Origin: CALEMW01 sp964343835
GTDB taxonomy: Bacteria > Krumholzibacteriota > Krumholzibacteriia > LZORAL124-64-63
DNA: 64,000 nt
Assembly: GCA_964343835.1 (NCBI GenBank)
Contig: CAYFKR010000001.1
Location: 1-64,000 of the forward strand
Direction of reading: 5' to 3'
Below, piece by piece: positions 25,293 through 32,678 of the stretch. A program made the translations under genes and the position numbers. The notes under the pieces are model-generated. The model was not told the origin of the DNA, made no database searches, and saw only the letters and a list, made by a program, of their open reading frames with translations. Position 1 is the first letter of the stretch; the number at the start of each line of letters is the position of its first letter.

Positions 25293-26842
25293 GTCCGCTC
25301 CCGGGGCTGGACCGTTTGGAAGGTGGCCCGGGTGTACTGCGCAGGATCCTGACCTCCACTTGGGGAATCGCCACACTTGCCCTGCTCATGGCACTCGTGT
25401 CCCTGGCTGTCTCCAGTGTCATGGGAGCAGCCGGTCTCCTGATCCTGATGATCGTTTTCGTGGGCACCACCCTCTACGGCGCCGTGTCGTTCCGATACAT
25501 CCAGATCCCGGTGATCGTCTGGCTTATCACGTTGATGGGCTTCCGTCTCATCGTCTTCATCCCTACTCCCGGTTTGCCCGACCTGACGCTCGATCGGATC
25601 GCGGTCCTTTGGGTGATCGCGATCTTCCTGCTCAAGATGGTGATCGAGCGCTGGCGTCTGAAGGGACCGTTCCTGCTCGATATGCTTCTGTTGGTCCATA
25701 TGACGTACCTGTTGGGATCCGTCCTCCTTCGGAACCCTCTGGGCATGAACTCCTGGACCAAGGCGTATCTCATGAGTTATCTGGCCTACTTCCTGGGCAA
25801 GAACCTCATGTCGGACATACGCTGGTTGCGGAGAGCATTCTGGGTCCTCGTTGTCGTGAGCCTGTACCATTCGGTCACTTCAATCGCCGAGCACTACAAG
25901 ATCTACCAGCTCGTCTGGCCCAAGTGGATCCTCAACAAGGAATTCGGTTGGTATGTGGAGGGCCGTTCCCGTGGCGTGTTCCTGCAGCCGGGAGTGCTCG
26001 GCATGTGTATCGGCATGCTCATGGGTGCCCAGATCTACCTGTTCCGCAATACCAGGCACAACCTGTTGAGGGTGTTGCTGTTCGTCAGCATGCTCGTCAG
26101 CATGCTTGGCGTGTTCTACACGTATACGCGAGGCGCCTGGCTCGTTGCCTTCGTCGTCATCCTGGTCATGGGTGTCGTGGGTGTGAAGCGGTACTCCATG
26201 ATCCTTGTGGGCATCGTCCTGGCCGCGGTCCTGGCCACCAGTTCGGGACTGATCAACCTGAAGCAGGACCGCTTCTTCCAGGAGCGTATCGGAACCGAGG
26301 ATACCGTCGCGGGTCGTGTCGGAACGTTGGCCGCCGCCGTCAGGATCTTCTCGGACAGTCCGGTCTTCGGCGTGGGCTTCTTCCGTTACAACGAGGTCAA
26401 ATCGGAATACAAGGAAACGATCCAGGTGCCGTTCTTCGGGGTGATCAAGCGGGGGGACTACATCAACGCATCCCTGCATGACATCTACATCGGCGTCCTG
26501 GCCGAGGACGGACTCGTCGGCGCCACGCTCCAGGCGTGGATCTACGCCATGATCCTGCTGATCCTCTACAGGCTGATGAGATCCGAAACCGTGGACCAGC
26601 ATTTCAAGCAGAACATCGTGCCCATGATCACAGGAATCGTTCTCGGTTATTTCGTCGGAGGTGCAACGTTCGACTTCCGGTATTTCACGACGCTGATGGG
26701 CCTGTTCTATTTCTTCGCCGGGGTTGCATCGGGATTCTACGGTGATTCTTTGAAGAGGAAACCCTCAGGTGATGTCATGGTGACCCCACGCGTGGTCCCC
26801 GAACTCCACCGCCCCGCCTTCCTGGACCATCGCCGTCCCTGA
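25289..26842 (+). CDS. O-antigen ligase/polymerase family (Wzy-like) membrane protein
   Basis: A 517-residue protein with about ten to twelve hydrophobic segments and a large extracytoplasmic loop. YTRGAWLVAFVVILVMG and the later FSDSPVFGVGFFRYNE with SLHDIYIGVLAEDGLVG are the Wzy_C hallmarks. It should polymerise lipid-linked repeat units in the periplasm. It forms the end of a coupled set with the CpsD-, Wza- and Wzz-like genes. A short C-terminal cytosolic tail is Pro/His-rich. Confidence 0.88.
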   Translation: MSPLPGLDRLEGGPGVLRRILTSTWGIATLALLMALVSLAVSSVMGAAGLLILMIVFVGTTLYGAVSFRYIQIPVIVWLITLMGFRLIVFIPTPGLPDLTLDRIAVLWVIAIFLLKMVIERWRLKGPFLLDMLLLVHMTYLLGSVLLRNPLGMNSWTKAYLMSYLAYFLGKNLMSDIRWLRRAFWVLVVVSLYHSVTSIAEHYKIYQLVWPKWILNKEFGWYVEGRSRGVFLQPGVLGMCIGMLMGAQIYLFRNTRHNLLRVLLFVSMLVSMLGVFYTYTRGAWLVAFVVILVMGVVGVKRYSMILVGIVLAAVLATSSGLINLKQDRFFQERIGTEDTVAGRVGTLAAAVRIFSDSPVFGVGFFRYNEVKSEYKETIQVPFFGVIKRGDYINASLHDIYIGVLAEDGLVGATLQAWIYAMILLILYRLMRSETVDQHFKQNIVPMITGIVLGYFVGGATFDFRYFTTLMGLFYFFAGVASGFYGDSLKRKPSGDVMVTPRVVPELHRPAFLDHRRP

Positions 26843-26848
26843 TTCCGT

Positions 26849-26877
26849 TTGCCCATCGCCATCCCATCGGGTAATTT
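26849..26877 (+). promoter_or_regulatory. weak candidate promoter before the ExeA/SPOR gene
   Basis: TTGCCC (26849-26854), 17 bases and TAATTT (26872-26877) lie in the 119-base gap between the polymerase and the ATPase. The match to consensus is weak and read-through from the operon is equally likely. Confidence 0.25.
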
Positions 26878-26961
26878 CGTGTCCGATCAAGGTGTTCCGC
26901 CGATGGGCGGGGCGCCGGCGCCTTCGTGCGCGGTTCCACGAGCGCTCTCGTCAGGGGCAGC

Positions 26962-28611
26962 ATGTACCAGGACCATTTCGGGCTCTATACGGCGCCGTTC
27001 GCCCTGAGTCCCAGGCTCCAGTTCCTGTTCAAGTCCTCGTCCTTCGAGGAGACCATGGCCCATCTGGTCTACGGTCTCCACGGCGGCGAGGATTTCGTGC
27101 TGATCACCGGCGAAATCGGCATCGGCAAGACCTTGGCGCTGCAGCACCTGGTCCAGCACGTCTCCACGTCGTACAAGGTCGCCCTGGTGAACGTGACCCA
27201 GGTGGACTTCCGCGAGCTGCTCAAGCTCGTGCTCGCGGAGCTGGACGTGGCCGTGCCCACCAGCGCCGACCGCGCCGACCTGTTGACGGCCCTGAAGACT
27301 CGGCTGGTGGACATCAACCGCGACGGCATGCGCCTGCTGCTGATCGTGGACGAGGCCCAGAACCTCTCGGTGGAGACCCTGGAGGGCGTGCGCCTGCTGT
27401 CCAACCTGGCGCCCCGGCAGCAGCAGAGCCTGCAGATCGTGATCTCGGGGCAGCCCGGCCTGCGCGCTCATATCGACAAGCCCGAGCTCGCCCAGCTCCG
27501 CCAGCGCATCCGGGTGCACTACCATCTGGAGCCCCTGACCGCCGCCGAGCTGCAGGCCTATGTGGACCACCGCACGACGGTGGCCGGGGCCGAGCGCTCG
27601 CTGTTCACCCGCGATGCCGTGGCGCGGATCCACGAACTGAGCGGCGGGGTGCCCCGCCTCGTGAACATCCTGGCCGACCGGGCCCTGCTGGCGGCCTACG
27701 TGGAGGGCGCCTCGGCCGTGAGCGGCGCGCACGTGGAGGACGACGAGTCCATCGTGCGCAGCCCGGAATCCGAGGTCGAGACCGCCGCCCGCGCCGCCGA
27801 GAGCAGCGAGCTGGTGGCGACGCCTCCGCCTCCGCCCCTGCCTCCGCTGCCGGCCCCCGAGCCGGAGCCGACGCCGGAACCGGAGCCGACGCCGGAGCCC
27901 GAGGTCGACGAGGACGACGACGCGGGCGCCGAGGTGGTGGAGTTCCCGGTGACCGCTGAGGAGCCCGACGAGGAAGGGCTCCTGGAGCCCGATCCCCATG
28001 TCCTGACCGATCGCCCCGAGGGCGGGCGGGGAGGCCGGGTCGTCTTCGTGGCGCTCCTGGTGCTCGTGGCCGCGGTGGCGGTCTGGTGGTTCGGTCCCTG
28101 GCGGCAGGGCGAGGCGCCGGACGCCGGCGAGCCCGCGGTGCCCGTCGTGACGGCCGTCGCGGATTCCGCCGAGGTCGTTCCCGTCGAAGCCGCCGCCGAC
28201 TCCATGATCGTAGACGAGGAACCCGTCCAGGATGACACCCACACCGCGACCGGCGACGAAGCGCCCGATGCCGACGTCCAGGACCCCGCGCCGGAGGCGG
28301 TCGACGAGGAGCCCGGTGCGGAGGAACCCGCCGCCGAGGATCCCGGGACCGGCACCTTCCACGCCCCCGACCTGACCGGCCTCTGCGTCCATGTGGGCTC
28401 GTTCCGCGACGAGCTGCTGGCCGCGTCCCTGGCCCGTGACCTCGACGCCCACGGTCTTCCCGCCGTGTTCAAGGGCGCCGACGTGGACGGCGCCACCTGG
28501 TTCCGCGTGTACGTGGGCCCCTGGGAGACCCTCGAAGAGGCCCAGGACGCCCAGGCCCGCGTGACCGACGCCGGACTCGCCTCCTGGACCATGATCACCC
28601 GGGTGCGCTGA
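26962..28611 (+). CDS. ExeA-type AAA ATPase with transmembrane segment and SPOR domain
   Basis: A 549-residue protein. The start MYQDHFGLYTAPFALSP at 26962 is the family N-terminus. The ATPase domain (about 1-265) has Walker A GEIGIGKT (50-57) and Walker B LLLIVDEAQNL. A Pro/Glu-rich linker (about 290-350) and one membrane helix (VVFVALLVLVAAVAVWWF, about 361-378) follow. An acidic periplasmic linker then leads to a C-terminal SPOR domain (CVHVGSFRDELLAASLARDL ... WFRVYVGPWETLEEA). SPOR domains bind denuded peptidoglycan. ExeA-like ATPases accompany secretion and exosortase-type polysaccharide loci. The fusion could open or mark the cell wall for export; that role is inferred. Confidence 0.88.
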   Translation: MYQDHFGLYTAPFALSPRLQFLFKSSSFEETMAHLVYGLHGGEDFVLITGEIGIGKTLALQHLVQHVSTSYKVALVNVTQVDFRELLKLVLAELDVAVPTSADRADLLTALKTRLVDINRDGMRLLLIVDEAQNLSVETLEGVRLLSNLAPRQQQSLQIVISGQPGLRAHIDKPELAQLRQRIRVHYHLEPLTAAELQAYVDHRTTVAGAERSLFTRDAVARIHELSGGVPRLVNILADRALLAAYVEGASAVSGAHVEDDESIVRSPESEVETAARAAESSELVATPPPPPLPPLPAPEPEPTPEPEPTPEPEVDEDDDAGAEVVEFPVTAEEPDEEGLLEPDPHVLTDRPEGGRGGRVVFVALLVLVAAVAVWWFGPWRQGEAPDAGEPAVPVVTAVADSAEVVPVEAAADSMIVDEEPVQDDTHTATGDEAPDADVQDPAPEAVDEEPGAEEPAAEDPGTGTFHAPDLTGLCVHVGSFRDELLAASLARDLDAHGLPAVFKGADVDGATWFRVYVGPWETLEEAQDAQARVTDAGLASWTMITRVR

Positions 28612-28612
28612 C

Positions 28613-29800
28613 GTGACGCCGGCGGGTTCCGGACCCAGGCGCGTCGCCCAGCTCATCGAGGCCCTGGGCGTGGGCGGCGCCGAGCGCCTGGCCGTCCAGA
28701 TCGCCACGGCCCGTCACCAGGCCGGCGACGTCTCCCACCTCTACGTGATGGGCGGTCCGGGTCCGCTCTCAGCCACGATCCCCGACGGCGTCCGCGTCCG
28801 CTACTTCGAGTACGAGCGGGCCGGCGTGTCCAACCCCTTCGCCTTCCTGGCGTCGGGACGGCGGGGTTTCCGGATGCTGACCGACGCCCTCGAGGCGGAC
28901 GGCGTGGATCTGATCCAGTCGCACCTGCCGGGGGCCAACTTCTGGGGCCTGCTGCTCCAGATCGCCGGTCGCGTGTCGGCCGTGCCCACCATCCACAACA
29001 ACCGCGAGTTCGACTACGGCGACACCGACCACCCCCTGCGGGCCCGCCTGCGCCGGATGGCCTACCGCGAGATGATGCGGCGCTGCCCGGCGGCGGTGGC
29101 CGTGTCGCAGCTGGTGAAGGACTCCATGGTGGAGCAACTGGGGCTGGGCGGGACGCTGGCCTCGACCATGGTCGTGGTGCCCAACGGGGTGCCGGTGCCC
29201 GGGCCGATCTCCCGGGAAAAGCGCGCGGAGGTCCGTGAGCGCTACGGTTGCACCGGCGACGAACCCCTGGTGCTGGCCGCCGGCCGGCACTCCGAGCAGA
29301 AGAACTTCGGGACCCTGGTGGAGGCCGCGGCCAAGCTCCGCGACCGGGGCGCGGCGTGCCGCATCGTGATCGGGGGAGACGGCCCCCTGCGCACCACCCA
29401 CCAGCAGCACGCCGCCCGGCTGGACCTGGCCGAAAGCGTGGTCTTCCCGGGAAACATCCCCGACCTGTCCGACGTGATGCAGGCGGCGGACTTGTTCGTA
29501 TTGTCGTCGCTGTGGGAAGGACTGCCCCTGGTGCTGCTGGAGGCCATGGCGGCGGGCTGCGCCGTGGCGGCCACGCGGATCGCCGGCGTGGTGGAGGTGA
29601 TCGAGGACGGCACGACCGGCCTGATGGCCGAACCCGGCGACGCCGCCTCGCTGGCCGACACCGTCGCCGACCTGATCGCCGACCCCGACCGTCGCACCGC
29701 CCTGGGCGTCGCCGCCCGCGCCGAGGTGGAGCGGGTCCATTCGTTCGACCGGGTCGCCGCCGACCTGGACGCCCTCTACCGGCGGATCCCCCGTCGTTGA
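28613..29800 (+). CDS. family 4 glycosyltransferase
   Basis: A 395-residue GT-B enzyme with GTG start one base after the previous stop. Motifs: QLIEALGVGGAERLAVQIA at the N-terminus, MVVVPNGVPVPGP at the hinge, LVLAAGRHSEQKNFGTLVEA and the donor site SSLWEGLPLVLLEAMAAGCAVAATRIAG. It is the last polysaccharide gene of the run. Sugar specificity is unknown. Confidence 0.9.
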   Translation: MTPAGSGPRRVAQLIEALGVGGAERLAVQIATARHQAGDVSHLYVMGGPGPLSATIPDGVRVRYFEYERAGVSNPFAFLASGRRGFRMLTDALEADGVDLIQSHLPGANFWGLLLQIAGRVSAVPTIHNNREFDYGDTDHPLRARLRRMAYREMMRRCPAAVAVSQLVKDSMVEQLGLGGTLASTMVVVPNGVPVPGPISREKRAEVRERYGCTGDEPLVLAAGRHSEQKNFGTLVEAAAKLRDRGAACRIVIGGDGPLRTTHQQHAARLDLAESVVFPGNIPDLSDVMQAADLFVLSSLWEGLPLVLLEAMAAGCAVAATRIAGVVEVIEDGTTGLMAEPGDAASLADTVADLIADPDRRTALGVAARAEVERVHSFDRVAADLDALYRRIPRR

Positions 29801-29814
29801 CTCCGGAGCCCATC

Positions 29815-30684
29815 TTGACCTACCGCATCGCCACCGTCTCCTTCCTCAACGCCTGGCCCCTGGTCGACTCCCTGTCCTCCCGCGACGACGTGGAGCTCGT
29901 GGCCGACGTGCCCAGCCAGCTCCCCGAACTGCTCCACGAGGATCGGGCCGACGTCGCCCTGATCCCCGTGGTGGAGTGGTTCCGCGGGGCCGGCGCGGCC
30001 ATCGTGCCGGGGGTGAGCATCGCCACCGGCGGACCCGTGGACAGCGTGAAGGTCTTCGCGAAGGTGCCCCCGCCGGAGATCCGCCACGTGGCGGTGGACC
30101 GGGGCTCACGCACGTCGGTGGCCCTGCTGCGCGTGCTCTTCGCCGAGCTCTGGAACGTGGAGCCCGACTTCAAGGTGGCGGTGCCCGACGTGGCGACGCT
30201 GCTTGACGACGAGGACGCCGCCCTCGTGATCGGCGACCGCTGCTTCGCGGCTGAAAAGCGGTTCCGCGACGAAGGTCGCACGGACGTCCACGAGATCGAC
30301 CTGGGCGAGGCCTGGAAGCAGATGACCGGCCTGCCCTTCGTGTTCGCCGTGTGGGCGGTGGGGCGCGGATTCGACGAGCGGGAAAGGGAGGCCGGCCGTG
30401 CCGTCGTCTCCGCCCTGTTGCAGGAGGCCCGCGACGACGGCCTGGCCCGCGCGGAAGACCTGGCGGCCCGTGCCGCCGCGGAAGGCCGCCTGGGCCCCGG
30501 CGGTGCCGCCGACCGCGACGCCGTCCTCCACTACTTCCGCACGTCCCTGAACTACGGCCTGGGCTTCGCCGAACTGGCGGGGCTGGAACGCTTCCATAGA
30601 CTGTGCGTCAGGCACCGCATCGTCCCCGACGGCCGCGGCATCGACACCGCGGCCCTGACCGCCGAGGAGGACCCGTCCTCATGA
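29815..30684 (+). CDS. mqnA: chorismate dehydratase MqnA (futalosine menaquinone pathway)
   Basis: A 289-residue protein. The N-terminus TYRIATVSFLNAWPLVDSL and DVALIPVVEWFRG are the MqnA/MqnD-family signature of a periplasmic-binding-protein-like fold used as an enzyme. MqnA makes 3-enolpyruvyl-benzoate from chorismate. The start is TTG at 29815 with GGAG 6 bases upstream. MqnD shares the fold, but the adjacent mqnC and the sequence pattern favour MqnA. Its stop overlaps mqnC (ATGA). Confidence 0.85.
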   Translation: MTYRIATVSFLNAWPLVDSLSSRDDVELVADVPSQLPELLHEDRADVALIPVVEWFRGAGAAIVPGVSIATGGPVDSVKVFAKVPPPEIRHVAVDRGSRTSVALLRVLFAELWNVEPDFKVAVPDVATLLDDEDAALVIGDRCFAAEKRFRDEGRTDVHEIDLGEAWKQMTGLPFVFAVWAVGRGFDEREREAGRAVVSALLQEARDDGLARAEDLAARAAAEGRLGPGGAADRDAVLHYFRTSLNYGLGFAELAGLERFHRLCVRHRIVPDGRGIDTAALTAEEDPSS

Positions 30685-31850
30685 GCGCCCCGACGCCCGA
30701 ACCCCGTCCCGTCCTGGACGAGAACCACGCCGTCCCGAAGACCACGTCGGACATGGCCCTGGAGATCCTGGACCAGGCCCTCGAGCGCCGCCTGACCGGC
30801 GGCGAGCTGCTGCTGCTCTTCGAGGAGGCCTCGCTCCACGACCTGGGCCGCACGGCCACGGCCCTGCGCCTCCAGCGCAGCGACCCGGACGTGGTGACGT
30901 ACGTGGTGGACCGCAACGTCACCTACACCAACGTCTGTTACGTGGACTGCGAGTTCTGCGCCTTCAACCGCCACAAGGGCGACGGCGACGAGTACTGGCT
31001 CTCCATCGACGAGATCAAGGCCAAGGTGCAGAGCGTATTCGACGCCGGGGGCCGGCAGATCCTGCTCCAGGGCGGCCACCACCCCAACGAGCGCATCGAG
31101 GCCTACGAGGCCATGCTCACGGAGCTCAAGGCCGAGTTCCCGGAGCTGTGGGTCCACGGCTTCTCGCCCAACGAGATCCAGCACTTCGCCAAGGTCTCCA
31201 AGGTCGACACCCTCGAGGTGCTCAAGCGCCTGCAGGCCGCGGGCCTGGACTCGATCCCGGGCGGCGGCGCCGAGATCCTCACCGAGCGCGTCAGGCGCAT
31301 CCTCGCGCCGAAGAAGACCACGGCCGAGGAGTGGATCTCCATCAGCGAGGAGGCCCACTACCTGGGCATCCCCACCACCGCCACCATGATGTTCGCCCAC
31401 GTGGAGACCTACCCCGAGCGCGTGGAACACCTGCTGCGCGTGCGCGACAGCCAGGACCGCACAAACGGCTACACGGCGTTCATCCCCTGGACCTTCCAGC
31501 CCGGCAACACGCCCCTGGCGCAGATCCCCGAGCTCATGGAGCAGGTGGAGTGCCGCGGTTATCTGGGCGCGTCGGACTACCTGCGCACCCTGGCCATCTC
31601 GCGCATCGCCCTGGACAACGTGCCCAACATCCAGGCCAGCTGGGTGACCCAGGGCAAGAGCGTGGGCCAGCTCACCATGAGCTACGGCGCCAACGACCTC
31701 GGCTCCACCATGATGGAGGAGAGCGTGGTGTCGGCCGCCGGCACGACCCACCCGCTCACCCAGGACGACCTGAACGAGATGATCCGCGGAGCGGGCTTCA
31801 CGCCGGCGCAGCGGGACAACGGGTACAACGTGTTGAAGGTGATGGACTAG
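30681..31850 (+). CDS. mqnC: cyclic dehypoxanthine futalosine synthase MqnC (radical SAM)
   Basis: A 389-residue radical SAM enzyme. The iron-sulfur motif is CYVDCEFC (Cx3Cx2C), preceded by DRNVTYTNV. The C-terminal part has GASDYLRTLAISRIALDN, IQASWVTQGK and YGANDLGSTMMEESVVSAAG, which separate MqnC from MqnE. It cyclises dehypoxanthine futalosine on the way to menaquinone. The start at 30681 overlaps the mqnA stop. The presence of mqnA-mqnC implies respiratory menaquinone made without MenF-MenD-type enzymes. Confidence 0.93.
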   Translation: MSAPTPEPRPVLDENHAVPKTTSDMALEILDQALERRLTGGELLLLFEEASLHDLGRTATALRLQRSDPDVVTYVVDRNVTYTNVCYVDCEFCAFNRHKGDGDEYWLSIDEIKAKVQSVFDAGGRQILLQGGHHPNERIEAYEAMLTELKAEFPELWVHGFSPNEIQHFAKVSKVDTLEVLKRLQAAGLDSIPGGGAEILTERVRRILAPKKTTAEEWISISEEAHYLGIPTTATMMFAHVETYPERVEHLLRVRDSQDRTNGYTAFIPWTFQPGNTPLAQIPELMEQVECRGYLGASDYLRTLAISRIALDNVPNIQASWVTQGKSVGQLTMSYGANDLGSTMMEESVVSAAGTTHPLTQDDLNEMIRGAGFTPAQRDNGYNVLKVMD

Positions 31851-31952
31851 ATCGTCCGGCGCCCTGATACTCGGATCCATGACAACATGGCCGGTCGGGT
31901 TCCTCCGGCCGCTGCATCACGATTCCATTCGACTCCACGAGGAGGCATGTCC

Positions 31953-32594
31953 ATGCTGGTCGTCCTGATCCTGCTGTGCGCGTCCATCGCCTTCGCCGCT
32001 CCCGACGATGCTCCCGTCCTCAGCCCCCTCGCCCGGTCATGCCTCGCTGAATTCCCGCCCATCCACCCCGAGGGCTGCGTGGGAGCCTCCATGGCCATCA
32101 GCCCGTTCCACGGCATCATCAGCGCCCTCGCCGCGAGCGACGACACGACCGGGATGGCCCACGTGTTCCACGAGATGGAGATCTATGTGGACCAGACCCC
32201 GACCGAGGCGCGGCCGTACCTGGCTTCCGTGCTCGTCGGTTGTGCAGGCGTCGATCTCCGGATGGGACGCCTGGACGACTGCCATCGTCGCCTCGTGAAG
32301 TCCCATGGGCTCCTCATGGGGATCCATGAGCGGGTCGTGGCCTTCGTCGACGAGGGGATCGAGCGACTCGTGGAAGGCGTGTATCCGGAGGACGGCTGCA
32401 TCATGGGAGTGGGAGGCGGCACGTGCACCTTGATGGTTCCCGAGTGGATCGAGGCGGCGGAGGGCCTGAAGGAACGGGGCGTGTCGGATGCCCGGCTCGC
32501 CGACCTCGATGCGGGCCTGAAGGACATCGAGCCCCTGGTGTCGTACTACGCGGATCTGAACGAGGTCATCGCGGCGATGGCCGGGAGCGAATAG
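31953..32594 (+). CDS. hypothetical secreted protein
   Basis: A 213-residue protein not recognised. The ATG at 31953 is preferred over 31947 because GGAGG (31941-31945) is 7 bases away, whereas it nearly touches the first ATG. A signal peptide is evident (MLVVLILLCASIAFAAPDD). The mature part has several Cys residues (SCLAEFPP, EGCVGAS, VGCAGVD, DDCHRRL, DGCIMG, GGTCTLM), enough for disulfides, and ends in a helical region. A stem-loop terminator follows. Confidence 0.65.
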   Translation: MLVVLILLCASIAFAAPDDAPVLSPLARSCLAEFPPIHPEGCVGASMAISPFHGIISALAASDDTTGMAHVFHEMEIYVDQTPTEARPYLASVLVGCAGVDLRMGRLDDCHRRLVKSHGLLMGIHERVVAFVDEGIERLVEGVYPEDGCIMGVGGGTCTLMVPEWIEAAEGLKERGVSDARLADLDAGLKDIEPLVSYYADLNEVIAAMAGSE

Positions 32595-32620
32595 CCGACC
32601 GGAAACACCATGCACCGATA

Positions 32621-32656
32621 AGAAGACCGCCGGCCCCACGGGACCGGCGGTCTTCT
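32621..32656. terminator. bidirectional stem-loop terminator
   Basis: A perfect 13-bp stem (AGAAGACCGCCGG with its complement at 32644-32656) and a 10-base loop. It sits between two convergent genes that end at 32594 and 32679, and would serve both strands. Confidence 0.75.
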
Positions 32657-32678
32657 CATTTCCGGCCGGATGACGGAT

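Noticed and set aside
7704..29800. Exosortase (PEP-CTERM/XrtA-type) locus
   Set aside because: The CpsD-like, Wza-like, ExeA-like and deacetylase genes fit such loci, but no exosortase gene and no PEP-CTERM tails are in the window.
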